A program made the translations under genes and the position numbers. A DNA stretch of 64,000 nt, taken from NCBI GenBank assembly GCA_964410505.1, contig CAYPGR010000001.1:124001-188000 (forward strand), read 5' to 3'. The DNA comes from UBA1361 sp041656375. Its GTDB lineage: Bacteria; Bacillota_I; Bacilli_A; RFN20; CAG-826. Positions 33,908-42,281 of the stretch are shown one piece after another (position 1 is the stretch's first letter; each line of letters opens with the position of its first letter). The notes under the pieces are model-generated. The model saw only the letters and a program-made list of their open reading frames with translations, was not told where the DNA came from and made no database searches.

Positions 33908-35041
33908 ATGAAATTCAAAATTAATCGTGAACAGTTTCTCAAAGGCTTAGCGGTTGCATCAAGACCCACTTTGACAAAATCGCCAATCCCCATACTCGGT
34001 AACCTCTATCTCACTTTAAATGAAACAGGCTTAACCCTTCTTGGTTCCAGTAATGAACTGGCAATCAAAACCCACATTCCGATGCGGGTGAATGACCTAG
34101 AAGTAATTCGGATGTTCGCGCCCGGAGAAACCTTAATTTCAAGCAAAACCTTAAATGAATCGATTCGTAAAATGGAAGGCAATGAAATCAGCGTTGAAAT
34201 CATTGATCGCACCATTGCCCAAATTAGTGATGGACGGACCGAATATCGTTTAGGAGCCATCGACGCCAAAGACTATCCTGATCTTGATTTAAGTAAAAGT
34301 GGCACTTCATTTGAAATTAACACGAAAGATTTTATTAAACTCGTTGAACAAACGAGCTTTGCCGCAAGTACCAAAGAACAACGACCCATCTTAACCGCCT
34401 TAAACCTCAACGCAGTCAATGGCACCTTAACGGCCGTCGCCACCGATAGTGCACGCCTTGCTAATAAAGTGGTTGACTTAAAAGACAATGTCAGTTTTGT
34501 CGCCAATGTTCCAGCTCGTATCATGGGCGAAATCGCAAAATTACTTGAAGGAACGGTTAGCATTGACACCATCGAAGTAACCGCCTCCGCAAACAAAATC
34601 AACTTCGTGTTTGATGATACCTTGGTCGTGAGTCGTTTAGTGGCAGGAGAATATCCGCCAACACGGAGCATTATCCCAAAAACATACGCGAGCTTCTTAC
34701 AAGCAAACGCGAACGAATTATTGAAAGCCATGGATCGCGTCTCGATTCTTTACGCCGCGGAAAAAGACAATATCGTCAAATTATCCTTAAGCGCTGAAAG
34801 TGTCGTGGTCTCGGCCCGATCAACCTTTAGTGCCGAAACGGCCAAAGAAGAAGTGCCACTATGTAAATATGTTGGCGAGCCACTAGAAATCTCATTTAAC
34901 TACACCCTCGTCGCAAGTGCTGTAAAAGCCACCCAGGCTGAAGATGTCACCATTGGATTTAACGGTGGCCAAAAACCATTTAGCATTCGGGTTGCGGAAG
35001 ATGATTCGCTCGTTCTCATTGTCACACCAGTCCGCACTTAA
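33908..35041 (+). CDS. dnaN: DNA polymerase III sliding clamp (beta subunit)
   Basis: Ring-shaped clamp that tethers the replicative polymerase to DNA. It has 377 residues, the normal size, with three similar domains. Conserved pieces are the N-terminus MKFKINREQFLKGLAVASR, FAASTKEQRPILTALNL (about 150-166) and the C-terminal end with LVLIVTPVRT, the usual M-P-(M/V)-R-like ending. AAAGGAA lies upstream of the ATG. A promoter and a DnaA box precede it, and a terminator lies about 95 bases after the stop. Confidence 0.97.
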   Translation: MKFKINREQFLKGLAVASRPTLTKSPIPILGNLYLTLNETGLTLLGSSNELAIKTHIPMRVNDLEVIRMFAPGETLISSKTLNESIRKMEGNEISVEIIDRTIAQISDGRTEYRLGAIDAKDYPDLDLSKSGTSFEINTKDFIKLVEQTSFAASTKEQRPILTALNLNAVNGTLTAVATDSARLANKVVDLKDNVSFVANVPARIMGEIAKLLEGTVSIDTIEVTASANKINFVFDDTLVVSRLVAGEYPPTRSIIPKTYASFLQANANELLKAMDRVSILYAAEKDNIVKLSLSAESVVVSARSTFSAETAKEEVPLCKYVGEPLEISFNYTLVASAVKATQAEDVTIGFNGGQKPFSIRVAEDDSLVLIVTPVRT

Positions 35042-35138
35042 TCATTTACGGGCTCGCTGGCGCTAAAAAAGGCGGCAACCAATCAAAGTCTCGGCAAGTG
35101 AAAAAATCTCGCTAAAATCGCCGCAAAAGTATAAAAAT

Positions 35139-35164
35139 AAGGGAATATTTATATTCCCTTTTTT
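35139..35164 (+). terminator. intrinsic terminator after dnaN
   Basis: Perfect 9-bp stem AAGGGAATA / TATTCCCTT with a 4-base loop and a run of T's, about 97 bases beyond the dnaN stop. It separates dnaA-dnaN from rlbA-recF-gyrBA. Confidence 0.9.
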
Positions 35165-35171
35165 CGATGTA

Positions 35172-35180
35172 TGGTATAAT
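35172..35180 (+). promoter_or_regulatory. extended -10 promoter of rlbA-recF-gyrB-gyrA
   Basis: TGG followed by TATAAT (35175-35180), directly downstream of the dnaN terminator. The -35 region overlaps the terminator stem and is poor, but the extended -10 is ideal. Confidence 0.6.
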
Positions 35181-35208
35181 AGTCTTATAGACTAAAGGGG
35201 TGGCCAAA

Positions 35209-35415
35209 ATGAGTGAAGAAAAACCATATATCACTTTACAACAAGCGCTTAAAAAATATGATTTGATCGACTCTGGTGGTCACGCTAAGCTCGTTATCCA
35301 ACAAGGGGAAGTAACCGTTGATGGCGTCGTTGAAGTTCGCCGGGGCCGTAAACTCTATGGCGGTGAAGTCATCGTCTATCAACTGAAAACGGCAACTGTC
35401 GGCGATGTTAATTAG
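35209..35415 (+). CDS. rlbA: S4-domain ribosome-maturation protein RlbA (YaaA)
   Basis: Small S4-type RNA-binding protein, 68 residues from ATG 35209. A GTG three codons upstream overlaps the Shine-Dalgarno AAAGGGG, which is well spaced for the ATG. Motifs are ITLQQALKKYDLIDSGGHAK, then VIQQGEVTVDGVVEVRRGRKL. It corresponds to Bacillus yaaA between dnaN and recF, implicated in 50S assembly. It overlaps recF by 11 bases. Confidence 0.9.
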   Translation: MSEEKPYITLQQALKKYDLIDSGGHAKLVIQQGEVTVDGVVEVRRGRKLYGGEVIVYQLKTATVGDVN

Positions 35416-36472
35416 TAACTTAGAACTCTTAAACTATCGGAATTATCCGTCCCTTAATGCCATCTTCACGAGCGGACTTAACGTTATTGTGGGCCATAAT
35501 GGGGTTGGAAAAACGAATGTGGTAGAGGCGATCGATCTCTTCGGCTTCGCCCGTAGCTTCCGTACGAATGAAAGTAAGGCATTAATCCGTCATGGAAGCC
35601 CGAAAGCGATTGTGACGGCGATTATTCACACCCCAAGTCGCGTTGAAATAAGTGTAGAAATCAATCCGCGAAGTAAAAAAGTCTTAGTGAACGGGAAAGT
35701 GCTCCCCAAACTAAGTCACCTGAGTCGTTATGTTAGCTGTACAACCTTTCGTCCAGAAGACGTCTTGTTCTTTGATGATAGCCCCGCTAAACGTCGTAAA
35801 TTTATTGACACTAACATTGTTCGCCAAGACGAACTTTATTTCGCGGCCATTTCTCGTTATGAGAAGTTTTTAAAAGAAAGAAATGCACTTTTAAAGACCA
35901 AAGCCGACGAAGATATGATGCGATTAATCGATGAGCCGTTTCTCAAGGAAGCCGCCATTGTGGTAGAGAAACGCGCAAAATTTATTAAAGAACTTAATCG
36001 CCACGTCAATGAAATATTACGCATTCTAAGTGATGAATATCTGATACTTAAATTGCAATACAATTCATCGATGGGGTCCCCTGAACATATCTTGAAAAAC
36101 GGTCTCCAAGATTTGAGCCGGGTCCGACAAAAAGAATACATTCTCGAGTCGACAACGATAGGTCCACATCGTGATGATCTGGTTGCGATCTTAAATGGCC
36201 AAAATGCTAAAGAGCACGCTTCGCAAGGACAAAAAAGACTCATTGCGATTGCCCTGACACTTGCCCCATATTTTATGGAAAAAGATGATATCAAAAAGCC
36301 GATTATCATCCTAGATGATGTCTTAAGCGAACTCGACGCTAACCATCAAGATCGTCTTATCCAGTTGCTACTTAAATGTAATCAAGTGTTTATCACCGCA
36401 ACGGAATACAAAAATTATGCCCATGCTATTTATGAAATTACTGAGTCGAAAGAAATGAGGAGGATCAGTTAA
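35405..36472 (+). CDS. recF: DNA replication and repair protein RecF
   Basis: SMC-like ATPase that helps load RecA at gaps and supports replication-fork restart. It has 355 residues. Walker A is VGHNGVGKTNVVEA (about 29-42), the signature segment EHASQGQKRLIAIAL (about 276-290) and the Walker B region IIILDDVLSELD (about 300-311). The ATG lies inside the rlbA 3' end, and the stop overlaps gyrB as TAATG, so rlbA-recF-gyrB is one tightly packed translation unit. Confidence 0.97.
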   Translation: MLISNLELLNYRNYPSLNAIFTSGLNVIVGHNGVGKTNVVEAIDLFGFARSFRTNESKALIRHGSPKAIVTAIIHTPSRVEISVEINPRSKKVLVNGKVLPKLSHLSRYVSCTTFRPEDVLFFDDSPAKRRKFIDTNIVRQDELYFAAISRYEKFLKERNALLKTKADEDMMRLIDEPFLKEAAIVVEKRAKFIKELNRHVNEILRILSDEYLILKLQYNSSMGSPEHILKNGLQDLSRVRQKEYILESTTIGPHRDDLVAILNGQNAKEHASQGQKRLIAIALTLAPYFMEKDDIKKPIIILDDVLSELDANHQDRLIQLLLKCNQVFITATEYKNYAHAIYEITESKEMRRIS

Positions 36473-38481
36473 TGAGTGAAGAAAAGAAAAAACATGTCCA
36501 TGTCGTGGACGAGGAATTAGAGTCCGCAAAAAGAGAACTCAAAGCACGTGAATCTTATACCGCCGATGACATCGAAGTTCTTGAAGGACTTGTCGCCGTC
36601 CGCGAACGGCCAGGGATGTATATTGGTACCACTGGGATTGCCGGACTCCACCATCTTGTTTGGGAAATTGTCGATAATGCGGTTGATGAAGCTTTAGCGG
36701 GCTTTTGTGACACCATTATTGTTTCTTTAAATAATGATGGGTCCGTCACCGTTACCGATAATGGTCGTGGGATGCCAATTGGCATCGTTTCAAAAACCGG
36801 AAAATCTGCGGTTGAAACCATTTTTACGGTCTTACATGCCGGCGGAAAATTTGGAAAGGGCGCTTATCAAGTCGCTGGTGGATTACACGGCGTCGGCGCT
36901 TCCGTCGTGAATGCCCTTAGTGAACGGGTTGAAGTCACCGTTTATAAAGAAGGTCAAGAATACTTCTTGGCATTTAATAATGGGGGTCGCGTTGAAGGTC
37001 AAATCGAACGGGTCGGCACGACCACGAAACGCGGGACGCGCGTTAAATTTAAACCAGACGCGCATATTTTTGTCGAATCGGTCACCTTTGACTACAAGAC
37101 CATTAGTAATCGTCTTCGTCAAATGGCCTATTTAAATCGCGGAATCAAAATTATTATTGAAGACTTACGTGAAGGCGAAACTAATAAACGCGAAGAATTC
37201 CATTATGAAGGTGGTATTGCCGAATATGTCACCCATATTAACAAAACTAAAACCCCAATTACCGAAGATGTCATTTTCATTGAAGGCAAAGGTGATGTTG
37301 AAATAAACGGGAATAAGAGCCACATTCTTGTGGAAGTGGCCATCCAATACACAACCGAATATAAAGAAACAATTTTCTCATTTGCCAATAACATCCAAAC
37401 CGGTGATGGTGGGACCCATGAACAAGGATTTAGATTGGCCGTTGGTCGTATTTTTAATAACTACGCCCGCGACAATAAATACCATAAAACCGAAGAAGAT
37501 AGATTCATTTATGAAGACGTCGCCGAAGGGATGACGGCGATCATTAGTATCAAACACCCAAGCCCACAATTTGAAGGCCAAACCAAAGGTAAACTCGGGA
37601 ATACCGATGTACGGAGTGTGGTCTCCCAAGTGGTCGGCGATAAACTTGATGAATACTTGATGGAAAACCCAACCGAAGCCAAATTAATTTTAGATAAAAT
37701 TATGCTCTCAAGCCGCGCTCGGAAGGCCGCGACATTAGCTCGCGAAGGGATTCGTCGTAAAGACGGTATCGAATTTACGACCTTACCTGGTAAATTAGCG
37801 GATTGCTCAAGTCGTAACCCGGCCGAAGCAGAACTCTTCATCGTTGAAGGAAACTCCGCGGGTGGGTCCGCTAAAAACGGACGCAACCGTCATACACAAG
37901 CAATCTTACCATTACGCGGAAAAATTTTAAATGTGCAAAAAGCCCAAGAAAAACGAATCTATGAAAATGCTGAAGTTGGCAACATGATTCAAGCAATTGG
38001 GGCCGGAATTGCAGAAGAATTCGATATTAGTAAAGCTCGATATCATAAAATTATTATAATGACTGACGCGGACGTTGATGGTAGTCATATTCGCGTTTTA
38101 CTCTTAACCTTCTTTAATCGTTTTATGCGTCAATTAATTCAACATGGCTACGTCTATATTGCCCAACCACCCCTATATAAAGTGGAATATCGCGGCAAAC
38201 AATACTATTGCTATAACGATGAACAACTTGAGCAATTAAAACTTGATCTTGACTTAAGACCAGGGTATCCGTTCCAACGCTATAAAGGGTTAGGGGAAAT
38301 GGACGCCCAACAACTTTGGGAAACAACGATGGATCCAGCCCATCGGAAACTATACCGGGTACAAATCGAAGACGTGATTGCGGCCGATACAATATTTGAA
38401 GAACTTATGGGCGAAAAGGTAGAACCTCGCAAAGATTTCATTAATGAAAATGCCCTCTTTGTGAAGAATCTCGACATTTAA
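36472..38481 (+). CDS. gyrB: DNA gyrase subunit B
   Basis: ATPase subunit of gyrase. It has 669 residues, about 30 longer than Bacillus GyrB because of a charged N-terminal extension (MSEEKKKHVHVVDEELESAK). The GHKL ATP site is VWEIVDNAVDEALAG (about 63-77) with GLHGVGASVVNALS (about 139-152). The Toprim part has EGNSAGGSAKNGRN (about 460-473) and IIIMTDADVDGSHIRVLLL. The QPPLYKVE stretch and the C-terminal RYKGLGEM motif are standard. gyrA begins 9 bases after the stop. Confidence 0.97.
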   Translation: MSEEKKKHVHVVDEELESAKRELKARESYTADDIEVLEGLVAVRERPGMYIGTTGIAGLHHLVWEIVDNAVDEALAGFCDTIIVSLNNDGSVTVTDNGRGMPIGIVSKTGKSAVETIFTVLHAGGKFGKGAYQVAGGLHGVGASVVNALSERVEVTVYKEGQEYFLAFNNGGRVEGQIERVGTTTKRGTRVKFKPDAHIFVESVTFDYKTISNRLRQMAYLNRGIKIIIEDLREGETNKREEFHYEGGIAEYVTHINKTKTPITEDVIFIEGKGDVEINGNKSHILVEVAIQYTTEYKETIFSFANNIQTGDGGTHEQGFRLAVGRIFNNYARDNKYHKTEEDRFIYEDVAEGMTAIISIKHPSPQFEGQTKGKLGNTDVRSVVSQVVGDKLDEYLMENPTEAKLILDKIMLSSRARKAATLAREGIRRKDGIEFTTLPGKLADCSSRNPAEAELFIVEGNSAGGSAKNGRNRHTQAILPLRGKILNVQKAQEKRIYENAEVGNMIQAIGAGIAEEFDISKARYHKIIIMTDADVDGSHIRVLLLTFFNRFMRQLIQHGYVYIAQPPLYKVEYRGKQYYCYNDEQLEQLKLDLDLRPGYPFQRYKGLGEMDAQQLWETTMDPAHRKLYRVQIEDVIAADTIFEELMGEKVEPRKDFINENALFVKNLDI

Positions 38482-38490
38482 GGAGGCATT

Positions 38491-41004
38491 ATGGCAGAAG
38501 ATATTAAAAAAGACGTCACCATCGAAGATGATAAGCACGAATTAGAAGGTATTGATTCAGGCATTCACCCAGTTGATGTCGTTGAAGAAGTAAAAAAATC
38601 ATTCTTAGACTACGCCATGTCGGTCATTGTGAGCCGAGCGATTCCGGATGTTCGTGACGGTTTTAAACCCGTTCACCGGCGGATTGTTTATGGCATGAAC
38701 GAAACGGGCATGACGCCTGATAAACCCCATAAAAAAAGTGCACGGATCGTTGGGGACGTCATGGGTAAATATCACCCCCATGGTGACCAAGCGATCTATT
38801 CAACCCTCGTGCGGATGGCCCAACCATTTAGCTTGCGTTATACCCTCGTTGATGGCCATGGTAACTTTGGCAGTATTGATGGTGACGAAGCAGCCGCCAT
38901 GCGTTATACCGAAGCACGGATGAGCAAATTAGCGCTCGAAATCGTACGTGATATTAATCTTAATACCGTTGATTTTGTTGATAACTATGATGGTAGCGAA
39001 AAAGAACCAGAAGTCTTACCATCCCGGTTTCCAAACCTCATTGTAAATGGGAGTGACGGGATTGCGGTTGGGATGGCGACCTATATGGTCCCTCATAACC
39101 TCACCGAAACAATCAATGCAATCAAGATGGTTGCCGAAAATCCTGAAGTCACCCCGCGTGAAATCATGGAACAGGCGATGTTTGGTCCTGACTTCCCGAC
39201 TGGCGCGACCATTTTAGGCCGCAAAGGAATTCTTGACGCTTTTGAAACCGGTGAAGGAAGTATTATTGTCCGGGCAAAATCACATTTTGAAACCAAGGGT
39301 GATAAAACATGGATTGTCATTACCGAACTCCCTTATAAATTAAATAAAGCCTCCACGATTGAACAAATTGCGATTTTAGTTCGTAATAAAGAAATAGATG
39401 GCATTGTGGATATTCGTGATGAATCAAATAAAGAAGGGATTCGCGTCGTCATTGAATTACGGCGGGATGTGGTCCCTGAAGTTGTTTTAAATAATTTACT
39501 CAAGCAAACAAGACTACAAACGTCCTTTAAAATTACGAATTTATGCTTAGTAAACAAAGCGCCGCGTATTTTAAATATGAAGGAACTTTTAGTCGAATAC
39601 TTAAATTTCCAAGTCGAAATTATTAGACGGCGGACGACCCATCAACTCGCCCAAGCCGAAGCCCGTGATCACGTCGTTGAAGGTTTACTTTTAGCAATTG
39701 ATAACATTGATGAAATCGTCGCCATTATTAAAGCAAGTGAATCTGGTGAAGATGCGGCCCAAAAATTGTCGGCCCGCTTTGGCTTCAGCGACATTCAAAC
39801 CCGAGAAGTATTGGGGATGACACTCCGGCGCTTAACTGGTTTAGAAAAAGATAAATTAATCAAAGAACGGGACACTTTACTCGCCGCCATCGAACGCTAT
39901 CGCTTTATTTTATCGGCACGCAGCCATATCGTTGATGTGGTCATCAGCGAACTTGAAGAAATCAAAGAAAAATATGGTGATGAACGTAAAACCGAAATCA
40001 GCGATGATTTAGCCGATATTGATAATGAAGATCTCATTCCAGTTGAAGATATCGTCGTTATCTTAACCAAACAAGGTTATGTCAAACGCGTCGATCCTGA
40101 AGAATTTAGAATGATTAAACGGGGTGGCGTAGGGGTCAAAGGGATGAAGACCAAAGAAGAAGACATTGTTGAAATTATTCTTCACACCAATACCCATACC
40201 GATATCTTATTCTTTACCGACAAAGGAAAAGTCTATCGTAAACGCGGGTATCAACTCCCAGCCTTCCGCCGTGAAGGAAAAGGGTTACCGATTATAAATC
40301 TCCTCGGATTTGATAAAGAAGAATCCGTGCGGGCGATTGTCAGTGTTGCCGAATATGATAGTGAACACTTCTTACTCTATGTTACCAAAAAAGGTGTGAC
40401 CAAACGGACGTCCCTCAACGAATTCTCACGCATTAATCAAAGCGGAAAAATCGCGATTGATTTACGTGAGGGCGATGAATTAATTGACGTTAAAGTGACC
40501 GACGGCACCGCGCAAATCGGTATTGGTGCAAGCAACGGCAAAATGGTTCGTTTCAATGAAAATGATATTCGGGCCATGGGTCGTAATGCTGCAGGTGTGC
40601 GGGGGATTAACTTAGCTGAAGGTGAATATGTTGTCGGTGTGACAACGAGCCTGGAAGGTGATTTAATCTTCGTGTTATCCACGAAGGGTTATGGTAAACT
40701 GACAAAATCAGAAAGTTATCGCTTAACCAAACGTGGTTCTAAAGGGGTTATTACCATTAAAGAAAGTGAAAAAACGGGCACTTTAGCCGGGATTCGCGCG
40801 ATTAAAGGTGATGAAGATCTCTTTATTACCACCAACTCTGGGATGATTGTTCGCACCAACTTCACCGACATTAGTGAAACAGGCCGAAATACTTTAGGGG
40901 TACGGGTCATTCGTCTTAAAACCGATGATATTGTCTCAAGTTTCGCTGTTGTCGAAAAAGGGGTCGGCGGTGATGATGTCGAAGGGGATAGCGGCGAAGA
41001 GTAG
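38491..41004 (+). CDS. gyrA: DNA gyrase subunit A
   Basis: Breakage-reunion subunit of gyrase, 837 residues. The active Tyr is Tyr139 in AAAMRYTEARM. The C-terminal part (from about 530) has six beta-propeller repeats. In the quinolone region (HPHGDQAIYS, 95-104), Gln100 and Ser104 stand where E. coli has Ser83 and Asp87. The GyrA-box position in the first propeller blade reads IKRGGVG rather than QRRGGKG. It is preceded by AAGGAGG. Adjacent gyrB and the full-length propeller identify it as GyrA rather than ParC. Confidence 0.96.
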   Translation: MAEDIKKDVTIEDDKHELEGIDSGIHPVDVVEEVKKSFLDYAMSVIVSRAIPDVRDGFKPVHRRIVYGMNETGMTPDKPHKKSARIVGDVMGKYHPHGDQAIYSTLVRMAQPFSLRYTLVDGHGNFGSIDGDEAAAMRYTEARMSKLALEIVRDINLNTVDFVDNYDGSEKEPEVLPSRFPNLIVNGSDGIAVGMATYMVPHNLTETINAIKMVAENPEVTPREIMEQAMFGPDFPTGATILGRKGILDAFETGEGSIIVRAKSHFETKGDKTWIVITELPYKLNKASTIEQIAILVRNKEIDGIVDIRDESNKEGIRVVIELRRDVVPEVVLNNLLKQTRLQTSFKITNLCLVNKAPRILNMKELLVEYLNFQVEIIRRRTTHQLAQAEARDHVVEGLLLAIDNIDEIVAIIKASESGEDAAQKLSARFGFSDIQTREVLGMTLRRLTGLEKDKLIKERDTLLAAIERYRFILSARSHIVDVVISELEEIKEKYGDERKTEISDDLADIDNEDLIPVEDIVVILTKQGYVKRVDPEEFRMIKRGGVGVKGMKTKEEDIVEIILHTNTHTDILFFTDKGKVYRKRGYQLPAFRREGKGLPIINLLGFDKEESVRAIVSVAEYDSEHFLLYVTKKGVTKRTSLNEFSRINQSGKIAIDLREGDELIDVKVTDGTAQIGIGASNGKMVRFNENDIRAMGRNAAGVRGINLAEGEYVVGVTTSLEGDLIFVLSTKGYGKLTKSESYRLTKRGSKGVITIKESEKTGTLAGIRAIKGDEDLFITTNSGMIVRTNFTDISETGRNTLGVRVIRLKTDDIVSSFAVVEKGVGGDDVEGDSGEE

Positions 41005-41013
41005 GCCACCACT

Positions 41014-42015
41014 ATGAAAGTATTGATCTACTTCCCAAGACGTAAGGTTGATATCTTCTTTGAAGGGGCAATGCTTGAGCAACAACTCCGGCGGGCTTGT
41101 AAACGAGAAGACGTTACCGTCGTTGATAAATTAACGCGTGACGTTGATATCGCAAATTTTCTAAATTTAAATGCGTCCAGTAGCGTGGTGATTCGCCACG
41201 CTATTGGTCTTAGCATTCCAACAATTCTATGGGTTTTTTTCGCCAACAATGATTATGACGCCCGCCTTATTGATTATAAAAAAGATGGGAAGATGCGCAT
41301 TAGTAGTGCAAAACTTGAACTCATTAACATGATGGATGCAGTCATTGTACCGTCAACTGAAGGCAAGTATTTCTTGCGGACTTTAGGCGTGAGAGTGCCC
41401 ATATTTGTGATTCCTGGCGCGTCAGACAGTCGTAATGTTGATGATTTAGTCGCAAATAAAACGGATGTTTTCCGCCGTTACTTCCGCATTAAACCATCGC
41501 AAAGATATACAATGTCAGTCCTTAATGTTGAATCAAAATATGAGATTGAACAGCTTAATCTTCTCGCAAGTGCGGTGCCGGAGGTGCAATTTTATGCCTT
41601 CGTAAGTGCCCGTAATGGTGTCGTAGACCGGTTACGTTTAAGGGCGCTTGATCGTAAAACAGCTGACAATTTAGTGATTACCAAAATCATTCCTGAAGAT
41701 GTCTTTCGCTCTGGACTGATTAATGCGAATTACTATATTGATCTTGGTCTTGAGAAGATGTCAATCATGACCACGTATGAACCCATGTATCTCAAAGTGC
41801 CCATGATTTTCAGCAAAAAGGCAGTATTTTCCGATATTATCGACAAAAATAAAGCGTATATTGTCAATGATTTTAATGGGGCGGCCTTTATTATTCGGAA
41901 TGATATGGAAGATGATAGGCTGAGTGACAATGCGGCGGTTTATACCGATTCGGTCAATACCCAAACCTTTGGTGAAGCGATCTATAAGTTATTTCATAAA
42001 ATCTACACGCGCTAA
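41014..42015 (+). CDS. glycosyltransferase-like (GT-B fold) protein, unknown substrate
   Basis: 333 residues, no signal peptide or membrane segment. The middle part (AKLELINMMDAVIVPSTEGK, about 98-117, then VPIFVIPGASD) looks like the end of the N-terminal domain of GT4-type glycosyltransferases. The C-terminal YEPMYLKVPMIFSKKAVFSDI (about 250-270) resembles their sugar-nucleotide-binding region. The usual Glu-x7-Glu motif is not clear. It starts 9 bases after gyrA and precedes the serS T-box, with no terminator between. The function is inferred from the fold only. Confidence 0.6.
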   Translation: MKVLIYFPRRKVDIFFEGAMLEQQLRRACKREDVTVVDKLTRDVDIANFLNLNASSSVVIRHAIGLSIPTILWVFFANNDYDARLIDYKKDGKMRISSAKLELINMMDAVIVPSTEGKYFLRTLGVRVPIFVIPGASDSRNVDDLVANKTDVFRRYFRIKPSQRYTMSVLNVESKYEIEQLNLLASAVPEVQFYAFVSARNGVVDRLRLRALDRKTADNLVITKIIPEDVFRSGLINANYYIDLGLEKMSIMTTYEPMYLKVPMIFSKKAVFSDIIDKNKAYIVNDFNGAAFIIRNDMEDDRLSDNAAVYTDSVNTQTFGEAIYKLFHKIYTR

Positions 42016-42044
42016 TTGATTAATTGTCGCGTTCAAAGTAAAAT
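42016..42044 (+). promoter_or_regulatory. promoter of the serS T-box transcript
   Basis: TTGATT (42016-42021), 17 bases, TAAAAT (42039-42044), immediately after the stop codon of the glycosyltransferase-like gene. Confidence 0.6.
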
Positions 42045-42059
42045 AAACATGTTCAATGA

Positions 42060-42259
42060 CAAAGACTAGTAATGAGGCGCTATTACCAAGTGACTCGCTG
42101 AGAGTGTGAAGGCGAGAAATAGTTCCTGATGAATTCCACCTTTGAGAACAAAAGGTTAATCCCTTCGCTTGTCGCGTTAAAACTAAAAGAGATACAAATA
42201 AGTTGTATGAACTTAGGTGGCACCACGTTATATAACGTCCTAGATAGGGCGTTTTATTT
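42060..42259 (+). promoter_or_regulatory. T-box riboswitch controlling serS
   Basis: A T-box leader that reads the charging of serine tRNA. It shows a long stem I region (42060-42150), a candidate specifier triplet UCC (42135-42137) followed by A, and the T-box sequence AGGTGGCACCACG (42215-42227), whose GGTGG can pair with uncharged tRNA ends. A terminator follows: AACGTCC (42234-42240) / GGGCGTT (42247-42253) and T's to 42259. With uncharged tRNA-Ser the antiterminator would form and serS would be transcribed. The T-box sequence is slightly off the usual consensus. Confidence 0.9.
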
Positions 42260-42281
42260 TTAGCTAAAAGGAGAGAAATAT

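Noticed and set aside
34273..34731. 152-codon minus-strand open frame opposite dnaN
   Set aside because: Lies fully inside dnaN, has low-complexity composition and no start signals.
35857..36309. 150-codon minus-strand open frame opposite recF
   Set aside because: Antisense shadow of recF; Ser/Arg-rich translation with no family likeness.
38491..41004. Calling the gene parC instead of gyrA
   Set aside because: It follows gyrB in the origin cluster and has a full six-repeat C-terminal propeller with a GyrA-box-like position.
41014..42015. Naming the post-gyrA gene as a specific lipid glycosyltransferase
   Set aside because: Only general GT-B features are visible; substrate motifs are not clear enough.
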